Below are positions 10,120 to 20,072 of a DNA stretch of 64,000 bases, in pieces. The DNA comes from Spizellomyces sp. 'palustris' (taxonomy: Eukaryota > Chytridiomycota > Chytridiomycetes > Spizellomycetales > Spizellomycetaceae). The position numbers were made by a program, and so were the translations under genes. Location of the stretch: contig QEAR01000010.1 in assembly GCA_006535965.1 (NCBI GenBank), positions 304,535 through 368,534 of the forward strand, written 5' to 3'. Position 1 is the first letter of the stretch. Each line of letters begins with the position of its first letter. The notes beneath the pieces are model-generated. The model was given only the letters and a program-made list of their open reading frames with translations, was not told where the DNA came from and ran no database searches.

Positions 10120-13100
10120 TTAGCAGGACTGGACCTGGTGCTGCTAGTCAAGCGTCGGTCATACAGTAATGATGGCAGTAATCCCCGAAAACATCTTACT
10201 TTTGCCAAGGTTTGTTTGAGCAGGATCTTCAAAGGGATGGTCTAACGGTGGCAATCTCTTCCCCTCTCGTCGTTGTAGATACTCGGGTCTTAGGTCTTTT
10301 GCTGTCAAAACATCCCACTCATAGATCACGCCATTACGTGTGGCCTCGCCACCATGCTTCAGTGCGGAAGCATGCTGCAATGCTTGTATGGTTTTTAGGC
10401 GCTCCATTGGATCTAATGGAGAAGAACGTGCGGTTAAGAACGCATATTTGACCCGTTGAAACCGGTACTGGATATGACCTTTTAAGCGCTCGCGTAGCTT
10501 GGCTTGTTTCTGCATTTTGGCATCACGTCCAATCTTGCGTCGCAATAATGCTTGAGTTACCTCGCTGGAGAGGTTCCTAGTGTTGACAAAAATTAATACA
10601 TGCCTGTTTAACATGATTACTCAACCTTGTACCATGCAGTCTTCTCTCCTTCTGCCGCTATGTCTTCCAGACGGTTCCCCGCCTTATGCTCCGGTCCATC
10701 CGGGACAGACTCATGCAATCTATCCGCTTGGGACCTTCTCGACAACAGCATAGACGCAGTCATTCCAGTAGGATCTCCACCCTGAGGACTTGGCGTTCGG
10801 CTCATGGTCAGTTCGCGAGCATCGCCGAACGCCGTTCGGCCTGGTGATGGTGTCTTGACCATGCCTCGACTGACTAGCAACATGTGTAAAGGGTCTCGTG
10901 GTCCTATCGGTGGCGCATCGTGGGAATTTAAAAGCGTCTCGAACTGCAAGGACGACATTTTATCAACAGTTTGTCATAGGCAAACAAACATGGTATTGCG
11001 TGTTTTATACCTGCTGACGGAGCACCGCTTCTGCGTCTTTATGCACGACAGTCCCGTATTGTTTTGATACTCTTCTTTGCATAGGGGGTTTGGCAGGCTG
11101 CGAGAAATGCACAAGATTCTCGTTTTGCAGGTAAGAATCCATCTTTTCATCAAATTCATTCTCATTGGCATTATCTAGCCACTTGTGCACATCCGTTTCT
11201 GAAGTACACCAACGTGAGAAACAGATGTCATGATACGCATGTGATGTTAGCGTGCGATCCTACCGAGATCGTCAAGGTCGTCTGGACTATGAGGTCTGGC
11301 AATAGGCCGAGGCATTTGAACTTGAGGGGGCGGTTTGGATATCCCAGCTTTTGGGACCAACGCTTTCGCAGAAGATTTGCGCTTCTCTTTCTTGTACCAT
11401 TCATATATTTTGTGGCCTAGATGTGGGTTTCAACATTTGAGAATACTTGGACTTCATCCACAATGCCGTACCTCGCCATGTAGCCTGTATGAGCACTGCT
11501 GCGGCTTGTTGCCGTGCATGCGCAAGCTGAATGTTCACATTTTCCCGCTTGCGCAACTTGTACCGTCTCCAGCATGCTTGTATCAGACGAGCGGCTTGAA
11601 TTAAACTTTAGTAAGAAAACAGCTCGCTACGAAGAGTAAGGTAAATTATCCATACCTCCATTCCTGCGCAACTTTGCACGCCGTACCATTCTTCCACGCC
11701 AGAGAGCCTGTATCGTGGTAATTGAAGCATCCTTAATTCGATCAGAAAGCTCTTCCACGCAAGCCATAATCGCCATGTCACTGTTTAAGCCACTTTACCC
11801 TGAGCAGGAATGATTATTATCATAACGTGGAGAGTGTAACTTACAAATTCGGTTCCTGTCGCTTCAAAAGGCCCTCAATTTCCGACACATGCTGCTGAAG
11901 GAGCGATGCGAGCCAATTGATCCTACGCTCCTGTAGCTGAAGAACGATTCTCATCTCCTCGCTTTCCGACAGAGAAGAGGGTGCATACAGGTAGCGAAGA
12001 TACGGCTTATACTGAGCCCCCATGAAAGTGGCAATATTCTAAATGTCGCAAATATGAAGAGTGAGCTTCATTGTCTTCACACTCCAAAGCACACACTCGC
12101 AATACCCTCTGTTGGGCTTGTACAACCCGCCGGAAGTCTTGTAGGCATTGGGCTTTCTCTCCAGTACTGCAACAAGCATTAGGCAAATCAATCACATCCC
12201 TACGAACAGTGTCAATGTAGCTGTCACCTTTGATGCTCGTCTTCAATAAACGTGCGCAAGTACTTGCACGATGCTTTGCACCATTTGACGACCTGGACAG
12301 GCGTACATCTCGCGAAGTGCTTTTGGCCCTTTGCCTTCGCAAGGTCGTCAATCTTTCGACCGTTGATAGTCTGATAATGTTGATAAGACACTTATCGTCA
12401 CCCACAATTCTACCATCATTGAGCAATACCTTGATTCTAGGGAAGAGGACCGCCATCACTGTATGAAAATTGGTGTCATGGACGATGGGGTTGTCTGTCA
12501 AATCTATAGACTTCAGATCACGGCAGACGGCGAGCCCAAAGATCGAGGTAAAGTCTTGAGCGGAACCAGAATTAGAGCGTGCATCCAGCTTACTTCATCT
12601 GTTGTGAACCTCATTACCTGCGAGAAAGTTATTCGCCAGATTCAATTCTTGGAGGAATGGGGCCATGGCTAGTGGCTCAATGTATTTGACATGATTGTCG
12701 GAGAGGTTGATGGTGCGTAGGAGGGGAGACCACTTGGTGATGTTCAAATTTCTGACACAATGATGGAAATCGTTAGCCAGCATAGCTTTCAGTGAAAGGA
12801 AGGTACATACCTTATATTGTTGTGGTGGACATCAAGTTCGGAGAGCATGTTATTCGGAATCCTTGGAAGTTCGGTGCAAACATTCTCCGACAGACTTAAA
12901 TATTGAAGTAGCTTGCAATCGGAAATGGACTCCAGTGTTGGATTGTGGAGTCGATTTTGAGATACATCAAGATACAAGAGCTGACGCAGAGCTTCCAAGT
13001 GTCCTAGTTCGACAAGCTAGGAAAGAAGTTACCGTGAAGTTTCGGTGATGGCCATAAGGCCCAAGTACAGGCTGCTCATACCTGAGTATTGCGCAGAACC

Positions 13101-15492
13101 AGAACGTGCAGAGATTTGGCGGAAGAGAGGAATTCCAGGTTTTTCAGCGGATTGTGACTGAGATCGAGAACTTGTAAATGGGCACACGCGCTTATATGCT
13201 AAGAGCACCATGATTTTTAGAATTAATCCATTTGTAACCTCAAACTGGATAAACAGTACCGAAATTTCCGATAAATCATTGTTCGCGGCATTGAGTGCTC
13301 GCAACTCTGTAAACCAACCAAGATCTAAAGTCGTATAATGGTTTCCCTATAAAATACCTCGTTTTGTTGGTATCCATCCCATAATGACATACTTAAAGGT
13401 GAACGACTTGCCTGCAAACTCAGTGACCTGAGATCTTTTAAACCTTCGAGGCCCCGCACGTCGCTCAACATATTATTGTCAAGGATCACATGGCGAATTT
13501 TTGGAGCCGCCTCCAAATTGGGTATCTGATGCAAAACTTGTTTGTAAAACCTATTACCAACGGCATGCCCATCGATTCAAAACGCACTTTCGTCAAAGAT
13601 GTTTCCTTTAACTCCAAAGATTCCAACTCCAGTAGATCTGCTGCAGAGGCTTCACTACTCTGTCGCTGCCTTTTCAGAGATCCCAAAAGCAAATCCAACT
13701 CCCGCTTCCTGGCCGCCTCCTCTTCTTCGAGACGCTTTAAAAGCAATGCATCACGCTGCGCTTTCTTTTGCTGTAACTGGTGCGTCTGACATTCAATCTC
13801 TTCATTTTTGCTTTGAATTTCCGATGACAACGCCGTTGCTGTCTCAATGAGAGGACGCGCTTCTTCACGAAGCTTTGCAGTATCTGATGCCAGTTTCTCC
13901 GCTGTCTGCTTTTTGTTGGCCAGCTTATCTTCCGCGCTTCTCTGCACAGACTGATGGGACTCGAGCAACTGATTTAAACGCCCCATCAGCACGGCAGCTC
14001 TATCACGTTCTTTATCAGAGGCAACCTTTCCGTCATTCGAAAACCAGGCTACCAATCGACGAGTTTTCTCGTGTAAATCACGCTGCCGTTGTTTGAATTC
14101 ACGTATTGCTCGGGAATGGGTAGTTTTGCTGGTATTGAAGGAGTCGAGACGGAATCGTAGCTTGGATTGCTCTCCCGCTTCCTCTCTCTGTCTTCCTGTG
14201 ATAAAATCGTACTCTGCCCTTAAATTCCTCTCCGTAGCCTGGAGTAATTTTTCCTCCTATGATGGAATTTAACATCGGCATCGGTAAAGTCATCGGCCGA
14301 AAAATGGAAACGAACCTCACTTTCCACGTCCGTGACCGCAGGTGTTTCAATCAGAGCCACTATCGGAAGAATTTCAGTAGTATTGTAATTTTGTGGGGAT
14401 GCGGCCCGTTGTGAAGCGAAGACTTCCTGCTGGATATCCAGGAGCGACCCATTACTGTCATTTCTCTCCGTAAGCCCCTCAGCTAAGGGCCTGGTCGCAG
14501 TCAACCCTAACGTTTCCTCTACCAGCTCTCGGCGAAGCGGAGGGACCAACGATATTCCAGCCTTTTCCGCTTCCTTATGCAAAGACTCAAGCAGCGCCTC
14601 TTCACTTGCTGATGTTGTCTGTAAAATACTGTAGCCAATATTTAGCATTGTGGGAAAGAAAAATAATAGGCTAACTAGTCACACCTCAACCGCTGATTGA
14701 GCTCCGATTCAACTTCTTCCAGGTGACGATTTAGTTCTGCTTGGTCCAGATGCGTATCCATTGTCCCAATTTCGACGTTATCACTGATTGAATCTGCATC
14801 CTTTAAGTAAGAATCCGCATCTGCATTCCATTCCGAATAATCTATATTTTCTGGGACCATTGCAGGTCTACCTATGTCAATATCATCAATATCACTAAAA
14901 GAGAAACGTACGTCAGAGGCAATCAATAAATCCGCCCTTCAGCCATGACTATGTAAAGTAAGGCTTACGCTGTTATGTCCGGTTGGAGGTCGATAGTTGC
15001 AATGGGGGTATCGGGCGGTAACCCCAGGGAGGAACGAGAGGAACCCATCGGATACTCCTCAAAACCTGCGAGTGGCAGCTCATCTTCAGTAAGGTCATTA
15101 TCATATTCTCTGCGGTCTGCCTCTCTGGATGCTATGGTCTGAATATAGTCCGCCCAAGATTCCATTCTCTACATTAGATGTTCTGTGAGATGTGAGACAT
15201 AGATCGGAGACCAAATCATCTGCGGATCACCTCCAGTCTCGGAAGCTCGCCATCATCAGTGTCGTCTGGTATGGTAGGAGAGGTGGTTCCATTTGTCTCT
15301 TCACCAAGAACATGCTCGTCGTCTTCTTCAGTTGACTAAGCTTTCAGAGGCATGGCAAGATGATCAGCTAGTTCCTTAAACTTTGGATGGGGCGATGGCC
15401 GTAACACTTACCGTCAAATTGCTCAGAGCCTTGAGTTCAGACCTAATTACCTCTTCGACATCGAATTCAATCTCCTCATCGGATCCCGACAT
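10120..15492 (-). CDS. LRRIQ1: Leucine-rich repeat and IQ motif protein (LRRIQ1-like)
   Basis: A multi-exon gene of about 1,400 codons. It starts at 15492 (MSGSDEEIEFDVEEV) with an acidic N-terminus, then Glu/Lys/Gln-rich coiled coil (about 14050-13560, e.g. RLEEEEAARKRELDLLLGSL). Leucine-rich repeats follow between about 13530 and 12500: HVILDNNMLSDVRGLEGLK, QVLDLSHNPLKNLEFLSSAK, LYLDVSQNRLHNPTLESISD, TINLSDNHVKYIEPLAMAPF. Three IQ motifs lie at about 11760-11490 (TTIQALWRGRMVRRAKLRR, ARLIQACWRRYKLRKRE, AAVLIQATWRG), then a Ser/Pro-rich tail. This coiled-coil, LRR, IQ order is that of LRRIQ1, a calmodulin-binding-type protein known from ciliated lineages. The 3' end is tentative: the last splice gives a stop at 10120. 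Confidence 0.78.
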
Positions 15493-15553
15493 CTCTTAAC
15501 CCTGGGTGAAATACATTGAACTAGCAGGCGGACGGTTTGCTGTCGGCGGATCG

Positions 15554-15586
15554 ATTACGTAATACGATCGCGTTCGCATGACTCAT
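15554..15586. promoter_or_regulatory. Paired bZIP-type binding sites
   Basis: TTACGTAA (15555-15562) and TGACTCA (15579-15585) are both perfect cores for fungal bZIP regulators (Yap1/Pap1-like and Gcn4/AP-1-like) and are centred about 24 bp apart. Occupancy is inference; the motifs themselves are read directly. Confidence 0.45.
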
Positions 15587-15983
15587 CGCTCTCTTGGTCA
15601 ACCTGTGCTTTCCACAGCGTCCCGTACCAACGCCCGATCAGTCTTGGACGCTGGCACCGGATGATTCTATGCTGTTCAGCTTGTCATGTGTCGATTGTTA
15701 TGTCAGTGCGGTTCTTGATCGTCGTTTGGGGTCTTTTGGGGTACACCGTCCGGGGGAGGCCACGGATCACACTATAACGATCCATAGGATCCGCAAGTTG
15801 CTACTCGTGTACAGTACGTGGAGGAAGGATCTGCTTGCTGGGCCGTAATGATTTAACATCGCATTGCAAACGTCGGCGGTACGAAAAAGAAACGGACGGC
15901 GAGACTGCGCATGTCGATGAATCCGTACTTATCCGGTTAAAACCGGATTTATTTACCATCCGTGATCATCGTTCTATCGCCCA

Positions 15984-15990
15984 TATAAAA
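15984..15990 (+). promoter_or_regulatory. TATA-like element of the G3BP-like gene
   Basis: TATAAAA lies about 130 bp upstream of a plausible 5' UTR splice donor and 273 bp upstream of the start codon; the intron accounts for the long leader. Confidence 0.4.
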
Positions 15991-16120
15991 CTTTTGGGGG
16001 GGGCTATCCTCTTCCCTTTCTCACGCTCTCGAGAAATCAATCCTTCAACAAAGCCCGCTTCATCGGTGCAGCTTACGTCCATCACCCTTCTTCCCTCCCG
16101 ACTTCCGTGCAGACTCACAG

Positions 16121-16253
16121 GTAGGCACCGCAGCGTTTAACGGCAATGCCGCGCAATCAGATTGTCGTTACACACAACATCGTTCCGTTGGCGAGGAGAC
16201 CGGCAGCCAATTTGTCCTTTCCATAATTTGACGGTCAACCTTTCATTTTATAG
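16121..16253 (+). other. Probable 5' UTR intron of the G3BP-like gene
   Basis: CACAG followed by GTAGGC (donor) at 16121, and TTCATTTTATAG (acceptor) ending at 16253, nine bases before the start codon. The span of 133 nt fits the intron sizes in this window. It removes upstream ATGs from the leader. Confidence 0.5.
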
Positions 16254-16262
16254 ATTGAAAAC

Positions 16263-18176
16263 ATGACTGCCGCAGTTTCAGCCTCTGTTCCTGCACCAGC
16301 CGAGAAGACCAAGGTGGTTTGACTGATGAGCAAGGAACGCCAAGGCTTTCATGTTGATCGGCGTCTTACGTTTATCTTTTTGACTTTCAAGGTCGACGCG
16401 TTCGAAGTTGGGTGGCTCTTTGTTCAAGAGTATTATACCTTCCTCAATCGGGATCCCCAACGTCTCCACTGCTTCTACAACAAAAAGTCATCCTTCTTGC
16501 ACGGACATGAGGGTGAGGCCACGGCGAAGACCTGCCATGGTCAGCAGGTATGCTCTTGCATTCTTGCCTAGGATGCTTCGGTCGACTTAAGTCGTCTTAT
16601 ATACTTTAATTTCTATTAGGAAATCCATAGCCGGATTGTGGAGCTAGACTTCCAGGACTGCAAAGTCTTGGTGTCCAATGTGGACAGTCAGGCGTCGCTC
16701 AATGGCGGCATTGTCGTTCAGGTTCTTGGAGAAATGTCCAACAAAGGGGGCGCTTCTCACAAATTTGCGCAGACGTTTTTCCTTGCTGAACAGCCCAATG
16801 GATATTACGTTTTGAACGACATTTTCCGCTTCCTCAAGGAAGATATTGACAATGAATACGAGGACGCAGAGGATCCTACTGGTGGTCTGGAACTCCAGGA
16901 AGCTTACGTCCCGGAGGAAACCACACAGCCATCATACGTGGAACCTGTGTCGGCAGAACCGGAGGTCAGACCTGCGACTCCAAGAACGACCGTGGAAAAG
17001 GCACGCAGTCCCTCACCTTTGAAGGAGGAAGTGGTCCCTGTTCCCGAAGTGAAACCCGCCCACGCTGATGAAAGCCGTGTTACGGACAACGTTGCGTCAG
17101 ACGCCTACGGATTGGCTACCTGGGAGCCAACTCCCGCCGCAGAGCCCGTCGCCGAGTCAAAAGCCGCCTGGGGGGCCATTCCTAAGAGTAAACCCGTGGC
17201 CGCAGCACAGGAAATCACCGAAAACAAGAAGGCCAGCACACAATCGACGTCCGCTCAGAATGCAAACACCACCGCGACCGGTAAGCAGGCTGCACCTACC
17301 ACTCCCAGCAAGCCCAAAACATGGGCAAGCCTTGCGGCAAATAATGCCGCTAGTTGGGGACCGGACGTGTCACCAGCTAAAGGACACATTGGCGCCGGTC
17401 AGAACAAAGCACCACCTGCCCCACAGCAACGACCAGCGTCTCCTCAAAAACCCGTTTCAAAACCCGCCGAAAAATCACCAGTTGCAGAACCCGCGTCCGA
17501 AGCAACCCCAGCAAGCGAGCACAAGGATGGAGGTTTCCGTGAAGTTCAAAACCGACAGCACAAGAGGGCTTCCCAGCCTCCTCAGCAGCAACAGCAACAG
17601 CACCAAGAAGGTAAAGTTGTAGAGTCGTATATTTTTAATCCTTTCTATTTAGCCGATGTTCGTCAAGTGTAATCTGACATATTTGCCGTCCACTGAATAG
17701 ACGATCGAGAAAAATTCTCTATTTACATTCGTGGCATCTCGGAGGCCATTGATAAAAAGTCATTGACGGAGACTTTCAGTAAGGTCGGTACCGTCCGCAA
17801 CGTAGACCTGATTCCGTCCAAGGTGCGTTTTACGAATACATGTGAGCTACTTCTGGATGGTCGCTAATCATATGTACAGAATATTGCTTTTGTCGAATTT
17901 ACCACCGTTGAAGCAGCCCAGAAGGCTATTGGCAACAGCTTTACAGTTAATGGACAGACCGTGACGGCAGAGGAGCGTAGGAAACCTCGTCCTTACTCCC
18001 GCAATGGACCTCCGGGTCAGTACCCACAACGCCGTGATTACCACGATGGAGGCGCTCGCGGCAGGGGCGATGGCGGTTTCCACAACCGCGGTGCGCAAGG
18101 TAACCGTGGTCGGGGAGGATATGGTGGTTCGCAGAAATCAGTTGCTGCGGGCAAGCCCATGAATGGGAAACACTGA
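16263..18176 (+). CDS. G3BP-like NTF2-domain and RRM RNA-binding protein
   Basis: Five or more exons. After MTAAVSASVPAPAEKTK comes an NTF2-like domain (FEVGWLFVQEYYTFLNRDP, FQDCKVLVSNVDSQASLNGG, FAQTFFLAEQPNGYYVLND), an acidic stretch, a long Pro/Ala/Lys-rich linker with a short poly-Gln tract near 17581-17602, an RRM (SIYIRGISEAIDKKSLTETF, NIAFVEFTTVEAAQKAIG) and a C-terminal RGG-rich tail (GGARGRGDGGFHNRG). NTF2 + acidic/Pro-rich + RRM + RGG is the G3BP architecture (Nxt3 in fission yeast, Bre5 in budding yeast). G3BPs bind RNA, nucleate stress granules and partner ubiquitin protease Ubp3/USP10. Stop at 18174-18176. Confidence 0.9.
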
Positions 18177-18501
18177 TACCTGGACAAGCGACAGCACCGG
18201 TGAATTTGCTGGGATTGTCGGAGGATGATTGATCAACATGATTGTAATATATTATAAGATTTTCAAGATGCCACTAGTTTGCTAAACTGTTGGCTGAATT
18301 TAGATGTTACAGATTATGCATTTATTTCCTGACGTTTGCAAACATTACTCTGCAGGCAGCAATTTAATGTTGACGCTGCCGAAGGATACCATTGTCTTTT
18401 GATAATCACATACTGAGATTGGGGAAAACACTTGGGATTCGACATTCAAGGACTCCTACGTTCAATTCGGACCTCATCTGTTGGCGTCAATATTCTTTCA
18501 G
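18177..18501. other. Convergent spacer between G3BP-like and Cdc25-like genes
   Basis: 325 bases holding the two 3' UTRs. AT-rich, with no supported frame or RNA. Confidence 0.45.
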
Positions 18502-19101
18502 TTACGCAGATGGGGCATCTGACCCTTCCACCAGCTTGCTGTCATTCGCATACGCTTTAGCCCACGACTTGAATCCCCCGTCAAGCACAGAAATGTCAGG
18601 CATATCCTTGATGGACCTTGCTGTCCGCAAGATCTCAATGAGTTTCACTGCCGCGGTCGGGCCACGGACTAATGATAGCGTGCAGTGAAAGATCAATTGT
18701 CCCGGAAGTGTAGTAAGATCGTCCGGTTTACCAGACGCTCGCGCAGAAGCGCCTGCCAATCGATCCAGCAAAGCATCCGCAGGCATCGTGAGCATCAGCG
18801 GGGAGGGTATGTTAACTGCAGAACGAATATGGAGGCGTGAATAATCCCACGGCTCCCGAACATCCACAATCAAATAATCTAGACTGTTTAAAATGCTCAG
18901 AGCTTTTAGAGTATGAAGCGACGACAAGAACCCTCACCCACAACGCTGTGCTGGATCTATCACTTTCTTGGCAAGCTCATCTCGGGTGATAAATGAAAGA
19001 CTGTCCGCAGCTGAATGTAGCGAGCAACTCCTAGCCAATGTCTTCTGCGTTCCCTCAGGCCGCTTCAATCTCCATGCTGCACAATGGCGAAAAGAGATCA
19101 T
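18502..19101 (-). CDS. Rhodanese/Cdc25-type phosphatase (Ych1/Acr2-like)
   Basis: Two exons encode about 170 residues. The second holds the rhodanese fold: YLIVDVREPWDYSRLHI, then the active-site loop FHCTLSLVRGP, an HCX5R signature typical of Cdc25 phosphatases and the Ych1/Acr2/Ibp1 arsenate-reductase-like group, and a closing ISVLDGGFKSW. The single domain without a regulatory N-terminus argues against mitotic Cdc25 itself. The first in-frame ATG (19101) gives an N-terminus rich in Arg/Lys/Ser with little acid (MISFRHCAAWRLKRP), compatible with a mitochondrial presequence, but that is inference. Exons join as QRCG-LDYLIVD. It is head-to-head with the INO80E-like gene. Confidence 0.8.
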
Positions 19102-19324
19102 GGAGGTGCTTCTTGTATATACTGTTGGATATCGTTGCACTTGTTATTTGCACGAAGCTTTCGGCATCACAAGCTCGTAAAGGACTGGTTGCTTGGGTGA
19201 ACTATTCGTATTCGTCACCAATGGGCGGCTGTGAGTGAATCGAGGGAGGGGCCGGAAACAGGCCCTTATTAACCAGATAGCGCGCGTTACGCCTAGGTAT
19301 CACTTCCAATCACCACTCTTCGCA

Positions 19325-19690
19325 ATGACAACCCCACAAAGCGACCATAACCAACCGGACCTCCCGCTGCAATATCCCAGCAACGATACTTCCATAGAAG
19401 ACACATATAAGCAGCGGTACAAGTCCCTGAAGGAACGATACCGATACATCAAGCGACAGAATGAAATGTAAGGCATCCCGATTCTGGGCATGTCGCGCTT
19501 GTTGGATTGCTGACACAAAAGTTGTTTTGACAGGTTGGCTGATGAATGCCAAGCAGCTTTGGCGAAATTGAATAGGTTAAAGGTAGGACAGTGCGTCTGG
19601 TCCCGTGGTGACGGTAGTTCCTAATTGTGCTGTACTTAGATTCAAAAGAATCTGTTACTGGACGACATCATTCGAGCTGAGCAGGCGTGA
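19325..19690 (+). CDS. Small coiled-coil protein, INO80 complex subunit E-like
   Basis: Three exons joined at ...KRQNEM-LADECQ and ...NRLK-IQKNLLL give only about 80 residues: a polar N-terminus followed by a basic/hydrophobic coiled coil (YKQRYKSLKERYRYIKRQNE, then LNRLKIQKNLLLDDIIRAE). The pattern YK.RY..LK...K....EN..L..E...A...L..L...K.FLLD.. matches the N-terminal conserved region of INO80E as I remember it. The stop is at 19688-19690. INO80E is a metazoan-named accessory subunit of the INO80 chromatin remodeller. Because the protein is so short the assignment is tentative; any short coiled coil could mimic it. Confidence 0.5.
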
Positions 19691-20072
19691 AGATTGTTGG
19701 TCTTTCGAACGGAAAAGCAATCGTTCATTATCTTTTGTTGTACATATTTTGTTCGAACGTCCGGTGAGGGAGGTGAAGGTTCGTAGCGTCGCTCCGGTCC
19801 CTAATACCGGAAAACGACAATAATTCCCTCTTGCAGGAGAAGGATTGGCGACCTGCGTTCTCTCGTCATCATTCATGTACAAAACGGGGTTGCAGATTAC
19901 TTATAAAGTCCCACCGGAGGATGAAGGCACGCTATTTGCTCTATTGTAGCAGTCGTGCTCATTTCCCTGTAAACTTTTGCCTTCATGGCTACGATAACAT
20001 TGATAGATCGGGCGCGCCCTCAGGCAGTACCAAAACAGAAACCCCATTCACATTTTAAACAAAATACTTCCA
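19691..20072. other. Convergent spacer between INO80E-like gene and SF3A1
   Basis: 382 bases between two stop codons. Plus-strand frames at 19605-19823 and 19831-20058 are open but look non-coding in composition and carry no motif. Confidence 0.4.

Larger units (their letters stand above)
15493..16262. promoter_or_regulatory. Divergent promoter region LRRIQ1 / G3BP-like gene
   Basis: 770 bases between two starts. It carries a palindromic ATTACGTAAT at 15554-15563 and ATGACTCAT at 15578-15586, both classical bZIP half-site pairs (Yap/Pap1/C-EBP-like and AP-1/Gcn4-like). A TATA-like TATAAAA lies at 15984-15990, followed by a pyrimidine-rich stretch. A likely 5' UTR intron follows at 16121-16253. 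The plus-strand frames here are unsupported as proteins. Confidence 0.5.
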
